The position numbers and the translations under genes were made by a program. A model generated the notes under the pieces. That model worked only from the letters and a program-made list of their open reading frames with translations. It made no database searches and was not told the DNA's origin. From positions 1-64,000 of the forward strand of contig RECD01000140.1 of assembly GCA_007694185.1 (NCBI GenBank): a stretch of 64,000 nucleotides of DNA. Reading direction: 5' to 3'. This document shows, piece by piece, positions 1 to 8,363 of the stretch. Numbering within the stretch: position 1 is the stretch's first letter; every line of letters begins with the position of its first letter. Origin of the DNA: Planctomycetaceae bacterium (GTDB taxonomy: Bacteria; Planctomycetota; Planctomycetia; Pirellulales; Pirellulaceae).

Positions 1-753
1 GGCGATGTAGTTGCTCGACGCGTACATCCACACGCCGCGAATGTCATTGCGGACATCACCCGCCAAGATCTCGCCGGCCAAAATCGTATTCGATAAGCCG
101 TCACGGATTTCAGCGAAGGTAGCCGCGAAAGGTTCATTCGGATTACCCGAGCCACCAAAGTGGAACGGGCCACGCTCGCGGCGGATGCGGTAGTCCGTCC
201 GTGAGAAGGCGCTGCCCGCGCCGCAGTTCACGCCGTAGTTGCCACGTGCCAACCCGCCGGCAGTTCCGTCAGGGAACGTCCAAGTGCTCGAGAGCGACAG
301 CAGCTCCTTTCGTCCACCGTCGCTGGGGCAGACGTAGGTCGCGATCGGTCGCGAGCCGAGTAGCAGGTTGTTCGGGTTGTCCCGAAACCCGCGGGTGCCG
401 CCGAGGTTCGAAAAGTCGAATTGGTCGTAAATCGCCTGCTGTTCGAGATAGGGCAAGATCGCGACGGCCCAAGACTGAGAGGAGCTGGAGCTGCTGGCGT
501 TGACGATGATGTCTCGGTTGTGGAATCCCGGCTTGGGCAGGATCTGGAAAGTGTCGTTGTAATTGTGCATCGCCAACCCGACCTGCTTCAGGTTGTTCGA
601 GCAGCTCATGCGGCGAGCCGCTTCGCGAGCCGCTTGGACGGCTGGCAGCAGCAAGCCGACCATGACGCCGATGATGGCGATCACCACCAACAGTTCGACC
701 AAGGTGAAGGCCTGACGCGGCCTAGAAGGGGAGACAGAAACTCGAGACGTCAT
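1..753 (-). CDS. DUF1559 pilin-like secreted protein, partial at the left edge
   Basis: This frame is open from an ATG at 753 down to base 1, so the C-terminus lies outside the window and the ORF track misses it. The first 45 residues carry a type IV pilin-like prepilin start: a short basic leader, then FTLVELLVVIAIIG, then a helix ending in AVQAAREAARR and SCSNNLKQVGLAMHNY. That is the hallmark of the planctomycete DUF1559 family (prepilin-type N-terminal cleavage/methylation domain), which exists in many copies per genome. The following 200 residues (TYVCPSDGG, NYGVNCG, SNTILAGE) match the family body; the usual H-X9-DG tail would be beyond the edge. The protein is probably exported and anchored by the N-terminal helix. 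Its specific role is unknown. It lies 246 bases downstream of nagA on the same strand and probably has its own promoter. Confidence 0.9.
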   Translation of the reverse strand, partial: MTSRVSVSPSRPRQAFTLVELLVVIAIIGVMVGLLLPAVQAAREAARRMSCSNNLKQVGLAMHNYNDTFQILPKPGFHNRDIIVNASSSSSSQSWAVAILPYLEQQAIYDQFDFSNLGGTRGFRDNPNNLLLGSRPIATYVCPSDGGRKELLSLSSTWTFPDGTAGGLARGNYGVNCGAGSAFSRTDYRIRRERGPFHFGGSGNPNEPFAATFAEIRDGLSNTILAGEILAGDVRNDIRGVWMYASSNYIA

Positions 754-783
754 GTAGGTAGGCTCGCAAACGGGAAAGATGTT

Positions 784-805
784 CCGTCCACCTCGCGGCG
801 GACGG
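784..805. other. short hairpin upstream of the DUF1559 gene
   Basis: CCGTCCACC and GGCGGACGG form 9-base arms (one wobble position) around a 4-base loop, about 30 bases upstream of the DUF1559 start codon. It could be a 5' UTR hairpin or the end of the nagA transcript. There is no T-tract, so no function is assigned. Confidence 0.3.
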
Positions 806-999
806 ACAGAGAAACTCATCGCGGCCGGATCGGGTAGCGAGCCGGCCGCCATGAACGGAAATAACCGCGAGCCAAAGCCTAGAAAACCGATGTGAAGAAA
901 AGATGAAGCCACGGGGTGATTCGCGTTCGGTTTGTCGGGGGACACTCCCTCGCGGGCGGAGCGGGAGCACCGTTCGCGGGAAACGCGGGACTCTGCCGA

Positions 1000-1917
1000 T
1001 TAACGAAGGCCGATCAGGCGAGCCGGGTTGGCACGCAGCCAGCGGTCGATCTGGGCTTCGTCGGCACCGATCGACTTCAGTACCTGGTGCATCTGCGGTA
1101 AGGTCGCTGCCGAGCCGGCGAAGTGGATGCGATCGGCCGCCCAACAGGCACCGGCCTGGTCGACATGGACTGTCTGGTTGCCGAGGCGGTAGTCGCCCGG
1201 GCCGAGTCCCGCGGCGCTGATCGCGTCTGAGACCACGATGATGTTTTCGTCGGGGATCCAGCGGAGGAAATTGCTCAGGGCGAGCCGCGGCAGGTGATGG
1301 CCGTCGGCGATCAGAGAGATCGCCAGCGAGTCGGCGAGGCTCAGCACCCGCTGGATGATGTTGTCGTGCCGCGGCAAGACCGCCGGGCAGCCGTTGCCGA
1401 GATGGGTGTAGAGCTTCAATCCCGCATCGATCGCGCCGCGGAGTTGATCCAACGACGCGTCGCTGTGGCCGGCCGCCACCACGACACCCTGTTCGTGGAG
1501 ATGACGAGTTGTCGCAAATCCCGCATCGAATTCCGGCGCGAGGGTCAGCACCCGGACGTGCCCCTTGCCGGCTTCCAGCAGACGGGAGGTTGCATCGACG
1601 GTCGCCGGGAGGACCGCGTCCGCGGGATGGGCGCCGACGAACCCGATCTGCGGGTTGATGAACGGTCCCTCCACATGGAGTCCGATCAGGCCGGCGGCGA
1701 CCTCGGGGATCTCGTCGATCCATCCAGCGAGCTTCGCCAACCGCGCGATCATCCGATCCAGCGGTGCCGTGATCACCGTCGCCAAGATTCCGGCCACGCC
1801 GTCCGCCTTCAGGCGTCGACAGACGGTGAGTGTTTGCTCGAGCGTCAGGTCGTCCGAATTGAAATCGACGCCGGCGTACCCGTTGACCTGCAAGTCGACC
1901 CAGCCTCGCGAACTCAT
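1000..1917 (-). CDS. nagA: N-acetylglucosamine-6-phosphate deacetylase (NagA-like)
   Basis: An amidohydrolase-fold deacetylase predicted to turn GlcNAc-6-phosphate into glucosamine-6-phosphate and acetate in the cytoplasm. Visible family motifs are WVDLQVNGYAGVDFN near the N-terminus (E. coli NagA has a similar QLNG segment), HVEGPF with the metal-binding Glu, AAGHSDAS, a TH(L)GNGC block, and VSDAISAAGLGPG with the catalytic Asp. At 305 residues it is short compared with about 380 for typical NagA, because the small N-terminal beta-sandwich is missing. The ORF track start at 2091 is rejected: the ATG at 1917 overlaps the nagB stop as ATGA and directly precedes the conserved domain. It is the last gene of the transporter-small protein-nagB-nagA operon. 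Substrate specificity could differ slightly, since planctomycetes carry several such amidohydrolases. Confidence 0.85.
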   Translation of the reverse strand: MSSRGWVDLQVNGYAGVDFNSDDLTLEQTLTVCRRLKADGVAGILATVITAPLDRMIARLAKLAGWIDEIPEVAAGLIGLHVEGPFINPQIGFVGAHPADAVLPATVDATSRLLEAGKGHVRVLTLAPEFDAGFATTRHLHEQGVVVAAGHSDASLDQLRGAIDAGLKLYTHLGNGCPAVLPRHDNIIQRVLSLADSLAISLIADGHHLPRLALSNFLRWIPDENIIVVSDAISAAGLGPGDYRLGNQTVHVDQAGACWAADRIHFAGSAATLPQMHQVLKSIGADEAQIDRWLRANPARLIGLR

Positions 1918-2675
1918 AACGATTCCACCTGTTGACGTGCTTCGGGGCCGAGTTTCGAGGCGGCTTCGCGGTCGATGATCAGGATGGTGTCGGGGTGTTC
2001 CCGCAGGATGCCGGCTGGGACCATCGGCGAGATCGGATCCTCCAGGGTGGCGCGGACCGCGTCGGCTTTGCGGTGGTCCGGAACGCTGCAATAGATCTTC
2101 TTCGTCTTCAGGATCTGCCGGATCGACATGCTGATCGCGTTCGTGGGGACCGCCGCGAGATCCGGAAACCAGCCCTCGCCCACTTGTTGGGTACGGCAGA
2201 GTTCATCGAGTTCGACGATCAGGTAGGGATCTTCGGATTCGAAATCGGCCGGCGGGTCGTTGAAGGCGAGGTGTCCGTTTTCGCCGATCCCGACCAACGC
2301 GACATCGATCGGGGCGACGGTCAGCTCGGCGCCGACCCGACGGATCGTTTCTTTCGGATCGCCCTGGCCGCTGAGGAAATGAAAGGCGCACAGCGGCAGT
2401 TTGCTGACAAACCGTTCCCGCAGGTAGCGACAGAATGAGGCCGGGTGGTCGTCCGGGACGCCGATGTATTCATCGAGGTGAAAACCGGTGACCACCGACC
2501 AATCGACATCGTCGCGCCGGGAAAGCGCATCCAGAACCTCGAACTGGCTCGACCCGGTCGCGATGATCAGCCGGGCGGCGCCGTGATCATCGATCGCCGC
2601 GCGGAGGTCGGCGGCGGCATGGGCGGCGACCCATTCACCCATGGCTTTGCGGTCGGCGGTTTCGATCACTCTCAT
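1914..2675 (-). CDS. nagB: glucosamine-6-phosphate deaminase (NagB family)
   Basis: Predicted to convert glucosamine-6-phosphate to fructose-6-phosphate and ammonia, the step after NagA. At 253 residues it has the normal NagB/6-phosphogluconolactonase-fold length. Diagnostic segments are ATGSSQFEVLDAL (phosphate-binding loop), GFHLDEYIGVPDDHPAS (the DEY motif of NagB) and GIGENGHLAFNDP (active-site loop). The stop overlaps the nagA start (ATGA at 1914-1917), and the ATG at 2673-2675 overlaps the stop of the upstream 72-residue gene, so translation is probably coupled along the operon. With NagA it forms a complete route from GlcNAc-6-phosphate into glycolysis; the kinase or PTS that would supply the substrate is not adjacent. 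Confidence 0.9.
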   Translation of the reverse strand: MRVIETADRKAMGEWVAAHAAADLRAAIDDHGAARLIIATGSSQFEVLDALSRRDDVDWSVVTGFHLDEYIGVPDDHPASFCRYLRERFVSKLPLCAFHFLSGQGDPKETIRRVGAELTVAPIDVALVGIGENGHLAFNDPPADFESEDPYLIVELDELCRTQQVGEGWFPDLAAVPTNAISMSIRQILKTKKIYCSVPDHRKADAVRATLEDPISPMVPAGILREHPDTILIIDREAASKLGPEARQQVESL

Positions 2676-2890
2676 TTCAATTCACCACGGGTCAGGGAGA
2701 CGGGAGGGGCAACGAACACATCGGTGTAATAAATCGCGGCGGGGTTGATCCCCAGGCGGTCGGTCCGGTCGATCCGCTGTCGGATCACATCGGTGCGGCT
2801 GAGGCGAGGCAGCAGCCAGCCCCAGGTTACGGTGATCGCGAACAGGATCAGCAACAATCCGACGCGATGACGGGACGTCCGGTCGTTCAC
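2672..2890 (-). CDS. 72-residue single-pass membrane protein, unknown function
   Basis: The ORF track starts this frame at 3082, inside the transporter gene, but the likely start is the GTG at 2890, which overlaps the transporter stop as GTGA. The product has a basic N-terminus (MNDRTSRHR), one hydrophobic helix around residues 10-28 (VGLLLILFAITVTWGWLL), and a roughly 45-residue polar tail that would face outside. The stop overlaps the nagB ATG. Being locked between a transporter and nagB by 4-base overlaps argues that it is a real gene. I do not recognise a family. It could be an accessory subunit of the transporter, but that is inference from position only. Confidence 0.7.
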   Translation of the reverse strand: MNDRTSRHRVGLLLILFAITVTWGWLLPRLSRTDVIRQRIDRTDRLGINPAAIYYTDVFVAPPVSLTRGELK

Positions 2891-4296
2891 GGCAACCACT
2901 CCTGGATCGCGTCGTGGAAGAGCCAGCCGAAGACGAGGTAGGCCATCAGGCCGGTCAGCGTCAGGTTCAAGGATTGGCCGACCACGTACAGCACCAACGA
3001 ACGCCCGCCGCTCAGTGCCGGCAGCAAGGCGCGGACATTCGTTTCCAAGCCGATGCTGACGAAGGCCAAGCAGAACAGCCAATTTCGCAGGTGTTTCGTG
3101 ACGTTCGCGACCGCCCCGTCCGCGATCGATTCACCAACCGAGCCTGACCAAGCTAAGCTGCTGGCGATCAAGGAGGCGGCCAAAAAACCGAGGACGAACT
3201 TGGGGAAACGCTGCCAGACTTCGCTCAGAAAGCCGGCGCGGGGCCGGCCGTCGGCCGCTTGCCCCGATTCCCCGCCGCCTTCTTCATCCGTCGGGTAGCG
3301 GGCGGCCCAGTAGACCGAGACGGCGAAGGCGATCACGCCGATTAGCACGTTTTGAATCATCTTGACGGTGGTGGCGATCTTCATCGCCCGGTCGCCCAGG
3401 GCGGCCCCGGCCGCCGCGACGGCGCCGGTCGAATCGATCGTGCCGCCGATCCAAGCCCCACCGACGATGTCGTCGACACCGGCGTACCGGAAAGCCAGCG
3501 GCATCACGACCATCATCACGGCCGTGAACGACAGCGATAACCCGATCGCCAACGACAGTTCCTCCCGTTTGGCACGGCAAGCCGCCGCCGTCGCGATCGC
3601 GGCCGACACGCCGCAGACCGACATGTCGGCAGCGATCACCATCACCAGCGACGGCGAGCGGATTTTGAGGACGTGGCAGCCGAACAGGAAGGTCGAGACG
3701 AGCACGATCGGCGTGACGACCCAGGAAACGAGGATCCCGGGAAGCCCGAGCGCGACCAGTTTCCCCAGCAGCACCTCGGCGCCCAGCAGAACCAAGCCCC
3801 ACTTGATGAACAGTTCACCCCGCACCGCGGGCCGCAGCCACGTCGGCGTGCCCCCCGTGTTGCTGATCGCCAACCCGAGCAATAACGCCCAAAAGACGTA
3901 CTCGAAACCGTACTCCTTGACGACCGATTGGCCGGCCATCACGAACGCGGCGAAGGCCAACGCGGAGGTCGCTAGAAAAGCCGGTACGACGCGGAACAGG
4001 GCCCCGGATTTGTCGAGCGGGCGGCTGGCGGCGATCGCCGGGATTCCGACCAAAGCCAGCAGCGCCAGCGACGTCAGGCTGGCTTGCCAAGCGGGGACAG
4101 AGCCCTTTCCGACCAGCGATTGCCAGGGTGAATCGGACCAACCGCCGGGTTGGCCGAAGTGACCTTGCAGCGAATCGCCGGCGACGGCCATTGCGATCAA
4201 GGCCCCGACAAATAGGGTCATGCCGAGCAGGACGGCCCACAAATCCTCCTTCATTCCGACCCGTTTTTCCGCCGATCCTGAAGGTACGGTATTCAT
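2887..4296 (-). CDS. UPF0324/YeiH-family membrane transporter (putative sulfate/anion exporter)
   Basis: A polytopic membrane protein of about 469 residues with roughly ten or more hydrophobic helices. The pattern resembles the YeiH/UPF0324 family (Pfam Cons_hypoth698), seen in EYVFWALLLGLAISNTGG, WGLVLLGAEVLLGKL, MVIAADMSVCGVSAAIA, GGTIDSTGAVAAAGA and FVSIGLETNVRAL. Members are annotated as putative sulfate exporters; the substrate here is not shown. The ORF track begins at 4425, but the ATG at 4296 (MNTVPSGSAEKR) or one 14 codons later (MKEDLW) is more likely, because the upstream stretch is low-quality protein. It is the first gene of the operon with the 72-residue protein, nagB and nagA, an unusual partnership suggesting a role linked to amino-sugar breakdown. 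A polar loop around GGGESGQAADG joins two membrane blocks. Confidence 0.8.
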   Translation of the reverse strand: MNTVPSGSAEKRVGMKEDLWAVLLGMTLFVGALIAMAVAGDSLQGHFGQPGGWSDSPWQSLVGKGSVPAWQASLTSLALLALVGIPAIAASRPLDKSGALFRVVPAFLATSALAFAAFVMAGQSVVKEYGFEYVFWALLLGLAISNTGGTPTWLRPAVRGELFIKWGLVLLGAEVLLGKLVALGLPGILVSWVVTPIVLVSTFLFGCHVLKIRSPSLVMVIAADMSVCGVSAAIATAAACRAKREELSLAIGLSLSFTAVMMVVMPLAFRYAGVDDIVGGAWIGGTIDSTGAVAAAGAALGDRAMKIATTVKMIQNVLIGVIAFAVSVYWAARYPTDEEGGGESGQAADGRPRAGFLSEVWQRFPKFVLGFLAASLIASSLAWSGSVGESIADGAVANVTKHLRNWLFCLAFVSIGLETNVRALLPALSGGRSLVLYVVGQSLNLTLTGLMAYLVFGWLFHDAIQEWLP

Positions 4297-4517
4297 GACG
4301 CTGGGGATCGGCCGGGCGGGCAGGACGAAGCGCGAGGGGAAGCCGGTTGGGGGCGGGGAAACGTCCCAGCAGGTTAACTCGAGACGATCGGTTTCAACAG
4401 GCCCCGGCAGCGGACCGGATGACATCGCTACCGATCGAGACTAACTTGTAGCGATCGCCCGGGGTTCGGTTTTTCGCGGGGCCGCATCCCGGCGGCAAGA
4501 GACACGATGGGACTTCC

Positions 4518-7055
4518 TTGAGCACGACCAAGACGAACGCGACCACCCCGTTTGCCGACTATCGCCCGATGCCTGGGCAATACGACGAATGCTTTGGGCC
4601 CGATGGGTGGCCACGCCGGGCATTCGTGCGATTGGTCGATCACATCAACGGCCTGGGCCGAGAGTCGTTGGATACCTTGGTCTCGGAGGGGCTGGCGCTC
4701 GTCCGCGAAAGCGGCATCACCTACAACGCGATCGAGGAGGAGGGCGAGCGGACACGCCCGTGGGAGCTCGCTTTTACGCCGTTGGTCGTGCATGCCGAGG
4801 AATGGCGTGTTCTCGAAGCGGGCCTGGCTCAGCGGACGCGATTGCTGGAAGCCGTGCTCGATGATCTGCTCGGGCCGCAGCGGTTGTTGAGGGAGCGGGT
4901 CATCCCCCCCGAGGTCGTGCTGAGCAGCCCCGAATTCCTCCGTCCGTTCCATGGCTTGCCGAAAGTCGGCGGTGTCCGCTTGCACGTCACCGCCACGGAG
5001 CTCGCGCGGGACGCGACTGGACAGTGGCAGGTGATCGGGGATCGCACCCGAGCCCCGTCCGGGTTGGGGTACCTGGTCGAAAACCGGATCATCACCAGCC
5101 GAGCTTATCCCGAGTTGATCCATCACAGCAACGTGCATCGTGTCGCCCCGTTCTTCATGCGGCTGCGGCAATTGTTCGAGAGCTTGTCGCCCCGTTTGAC
5201 CCCGAACCCGCGGGTCGCGATCCTGACTCCAGGGCAAAAGAGTTATCGCTATTTTGAAGACACGTTTCTGGCTCGTTATCTCGGCTACACGCTGGTTCAA
5301 GGGCGGGACCTGGCTGTCCGAGGCGGCCGGCTGAATCTCAAGACGCTCGGCGGATTGGTCCCGATCGATGTGCTGTGGAGGCACATTTCGGATGATCAGT
5401 GTGACCCGTTGGAATTGGCGCCCGATGCGATCGAAGGGGTCACCGGTCTGGTCCAAACGGCACGCTCGGGCAACGTCTCGATCGCCAACGGGTTGGGGAG
5501 TAAATTGGCCCAGACGCCCGCGTTGCTCCCCTTTTTGGCTGCCGCGAATCGATTTTTGTTCGGCGGTGAACTGCAACTGTCGACGGTAGAAACCCACTGG
5601 TGCGGGCAACCCGAATCGCTCGCCCGTGTCCTGTCGGATCTTGACCGATTCGTGCTGCGGCCGGCGTTCGCGGTTCGCGGAGACGGCCTGATCCGGCCGT
5701 TGCAAATGTCTGCGGAGGCACGCCAGGAGCTAATCGGGGCGTTGCGGGACCGGCCACAGCAATACGTCGCTCAGGCGATGACTTCCCGGAGCACGACGCC
5801 GGTCTGGCGTGAAGGCAGGATGGAGTCGTGGTACGTCGCGTTGCGGGCTTTTCAGATCCAGACCGGTCAGGACGTCGCGGTTTTACCAGGGGGCTTGGTG
5901 CGTGTCAGCCCGACGCCTCAAGGGGTCGAGAACCCGCACGGATCGACCCAGCTGGGGCAGGATTGTTGGGTGATCTCGGACGGCCCGGTCGACCAAACCA
6001 GCACGTTGCTGCCCGGTGAGCATGTGCCGCTGCGGTTTGTCCGTGGCGGGGCGGAATTGCCGAGTCGTGTGGCGGAGAACCTGTTTTGGTTGGGACGCTA
6101 CAGCGAGCGGGCCGAATCGATCGCCCGGGTCCTGCGGACCACCATGCTCCGGCTGGTCGGCGAACAATCGGTCGGGGACCTGCCCGAGATGCCGCGGCTG
6201 ATCGCCGCCCTGGCCGCGATCGGCCAGATCGAACCGGACTATGCGGTCAAGGAATTGCAGGGCTCGCTGCCGAGTCTCGATGACGCCCTGCCCGCTTCGC
6301 TTTACACGATCGATCAGCAGCGTGGGCTCAGCCCGAGCGTGACGGCGTTGGCCGACAAGGCCACTGCGGTCCGTGACCGGATTTCGCTCGATGCCTACCG
6401 GATCGTCCAGCAGATCGCGCAGGAATTGGCGACGCCGGTTCGGATCCGAGGCCGCGCCGACACCCGCTCCGCCATCAACCGATTGAGCCGGCTGATCACC
6501 GGCTTGCTGGCATTTTCGGGGATCGGTCAGGAAAGCTTCACAAGAACCCTCGGTTGGCGATTCCTGCAATTGGGCAGGCGGATCGAGCGGGCTTGGCAGA
6601 CCGCAGAAGTGCTCCGCGCGACGCTGGTCGACCCCGACGAACGGTCGGTGCTGGAAGCCGTCCTCGAGGCGACCGACAGCCTCATGACCTATCGGTCCCG
6701 GTACCTGCTACGGCTCGAGCCCGACGCGACGATCGATCTGTTGGTCACTGACGAAACCAACCCGCGTTCGATCCGTTTTCAGCTCGAACGGATCGTGGAG
6801 GTGCTGGACCCGTTGCCGCTGGAGCCGGACGAGGTGGGGACGCCGTACGAGCGACGGTTGGCGTTCGAGCTGTTGCACCGGGTCCGGATGGCCCAACCTG
6901 CCACGCTGGCGATCGCCGAGCCTGAACAGCGACGCGCGACGCTCGATCACTTGCTCGAAGTGCTCACCGAGGGGCTGCCGGAGCTATCCAACGCGATCAC
7001 CGCCCGTTATCTGATCCACACCCTGCCATCCCAATCGCTGACCGGACAGGTCTGA
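4518..7055 (+). CDS. circularly permuted ATP-grasp protein fused to an alpha-E domain
   Basis: An 845-residue fusion. Residues of about 15-500 match the circularly permuted ATP-grasp family (DUF404/DUF407 type: YDECFGPDG, NAIEEEGERTRPWELAFTPL, VAILTPGQKSYRYFEDTFLARYLG, the GRLNLKTLGGL loop). Residues of about 515-835 match the alpha-E domain (DUF403), starting with the characteristic SRVAENLFWLGRYSERAE. ATP-grasp members of this type are thought to be peptide or amide ligases, and alpha-E is a helical partner of unknown role; the two are often adjacent genes, here one protein. The start is a TTG at 4518; an in-frame ATG at 4569 (MPGQYDECFG) is the alternative, and neither has a strong Shine-Dalgarno. 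A transglutaminase-like gene follows about 115 bases downstream, the standard companion of this module. Confidence 0.85.
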   Translation: MSTTKTNATTPFADYRPMPGQYDECFGPDGWPRRAFVRLVDHINGLGRESLDTLVSEGLALVRESGITYNAIEEEGERTRPWELAFTPLVVHAEEWRVLEAGLAQRTRLLEAVLDDLLGPQRLLRERVIPPEVVLSSPEFLRPFHGLPKVGGVRLHVTATELARDATGQWQVIGDRTRAPSGLGYLVENRIITSRAYPELIHHSNVHRVAPFFMRLRQLFESLSPRLTPNPRVAILTPGQKSYRYFEDTFLARYLGYTLVQGRDLAVRGGRLNLKTLGGLVPIDVLWRHISDDQCDPLELAPDAIEGVTGLVQTARSGNVSIANGLGSKLAQTPALLPFLAAANRFLFGGELQLSTVETHWCGQPESLARVLSDLDRFVLRPAFAVRGDGLIRPLQMSAEARQELIGALRDRPQQYVAQAMTSRSTTPVWREGRMESWYVALRAFQIQTGQDVAVLPGGLVRVSPTPQGVENPHGSTQLGQDCWVISDGPVDQTSTLLPGEHVPLRFVRGGAELPSRVAENLFWLGRYSERAESIARVLRTTMLRLVGEQSVGDLPEMPRLIAALAAIGQIEPDYAVKELQGSLPSLDDALPASLYTIDQQRGLSPSVTALADKATAVRDRISLDAYRIVQQIAQELATPVRIRGRADTRSAINRLSRLITGLLAFSGIGQESFTRTLGWRFLQLGRRIERAWQTAEVLRATLVDPDERSVLEAVLEATDSLMTYRSRYLLRLEPDATIDLLVTDETNPRSIRFQLERIVEVLDPLPLEPDEVGTPYERRLAFELLHRVRMAQPATLAIAEPEQRRATLDHLLEVLTEGLPELSNAITARYLIHTLPSQSLTGQV

Positions 7056-7171
7056 TCCGTCACGTTGTCGTGTTGCTGCACGCCTCAGGTCGGGCGGCTG
7101 GTCGGCAGCGAGATGCCTTCGCCGCAGCGGCCCGATCGCAGGAGTTTACCGAGCCACCGGAGAGCCAGACG

Positions 7172-8071
7172 ATGCCCGAATCGAGCTGTTATCGAATCAC
7201 CCATCGGACCGAGTATCGCTACAGCGACCCGGTCGCGATTTGTCAAAATCAGGTGATGTTGACCCCGCGGGAATTGCCCCGCGTCCGCTGTCACCGAACC
7301 GACGTGCAGATCCTGCCTGCCCCGGGGCAGTGCCGGTCCCACGCCGATTATTTCGGCAACCCCGTTCACACCTTCGCCATCGAAACGGCCCACCGCGACC
7401 TGAGCGTGACGGTAGCGAGTGATGTCGAGGTGCAGGCCCCGCGGTATCCCGAACCGGACCAGACCGCCGTTTGGGAGGGCGTCCGCGACGCCGTGTTGTC
7501 CGGCCAGGATCCCGATTGGTACGCGGCAGAGGAGTATCGATATCCCTCCGCGATGGTCGCCGTCGGAGCGCAGTTCGCGGACTACGCCGCGGCGTCGTTC
7601 ACGCCGGGCCGGCCGATCCTGAGTGCCGGGTTGGACCTGACGCGGCGGATCCATGCCGACTTTCGCTACGACGTCACCGCGACCAAAGTCGATACCCTAG
7701 CCGAGGCTTCGTTCCGCTTACGGGCCGGGGTTTGCCAAGACTTCGCTCACATCCAGATCGCCTGCCTGCGCTCGCTCGGCTTGCCTGCCCGATACGTCAG
7801 CGGTTATCTCCGCACGATCCCCCCGCCGGGCAAGCCGCGGCTCGTCGGCGCCGATCAGTCCCACGCCTGGGCCAGTCTGTATGGCGGATCGCAACTCGGC
7901 TGGGTCGATCTCGATCCCACCAACGCCTGCGTCGTCGCGACGGACCACGTCCCGATCAGCATCGGGAGGGATTATCGGGATGTCGCGCCGATGCGGGGCG
8001 TGGTGTTGGGGGGCGGCAGTCCGGCTTTGACGGTCCGGGTCGACGTGGTGCCGGTGGCAAGTTTCGGCTGA
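7172..8071 (+). CDS. transglutaminase-like cysteine protease family protein
   Basis: A 299-residue protein with an N-terminal beta-rich domain (YRITHRTEYRYSDPV, typical of the bacterial transglutaminase-like N-terminal domain) and a transglutaminase/protease core. The catalytic triad is visible: Cys in AGVCQDFAHIQIACLRSLG, His in DQSHAWASLY, and Asp in GWVDLDPTNA. The ATG at 7172 is preferred over the track start at 7070 because the conserved domain begins directly after it and GGAGAG lies about 9 bases upstream. No signal peptide is seen, so it is probably cytoplasmic. In known clusters this family travels with ATP-grasp and alpha-E proteins and sometimes with the Anbu proteasome-like peptidase, where it is suspected of hydrolysing or transferring peptide tags. 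No Anbu gene is present in this window. Confidence 0.87.
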   Translation: MPESSCYRITHRTEYRYSDPVAICQNQVMLTPRELPRVRCHRTDVQILPAPGQCRSHADYFGNPVHTFAIETAHRDLSVTVASDVEVQAPRYPEPDQTAVWEGVRDAVLSGQDPDWYAAEEYRYPSAMVAVGAQFADYAAASFTPGRPILSAGLDLTRRIHADFRYDVTATKVDTLAEASFRLRAGVCQDFAHIQIACLRSLGLPARYVSGYLRTIPPPGKPRLVGADQSHAWASLYGGSQLGWVDLDPTNACVVATDHVPISIGRDYRDVAPMRGVVLGGGSPALTVRVDVVPVASFG

Positions 8072-8363
8072 GCCTCTCGGTCCCAGGACACCCTTGCCGA
8101 ATGAGGCTGGGGCCCAGGAGAGACTTGGAACGATTTCCGTAGGAACGAAGCAGGGGGGGCAATGCCCTTGTACCGGCCGCATCCGATCGGCCCTTGCCCA
8201 AGCGGACAGAACAGGGCAGGATAACGGCCCCTGGCACCGGAATCCTCCGATCGGGACCCGAGCGAATGACGCCAACCCTCCGCGAACCCCGAAGGGGACG
8301 TTCATCCGGTCGTTCCGGTTCCCCGCTATCCCTTCTGCCCTTGCAACGCCGTCCTGATTTGCC
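8072..8363. other. intergenic stretch, no gene seen
   Basis: About 290 bases between the transglutaminase-like gene and the GlmU-type gene, both on the plus strand. Only short overlapping shadow ORFs occur, without domain signal. It presumably holds the end of the upstream transcript and the promoter of the glmU-prs pair, but I see no convincing -35/-10 pair or terminator hairpin with a T-tract. Confidence 0.4.

Noticed and set aside
4428-5705. 425-residue minus-strand ORF
   Set aside because: It is the shadow of the ATP-grasp/alpha-E gene, with skewed composition and no domain signal.
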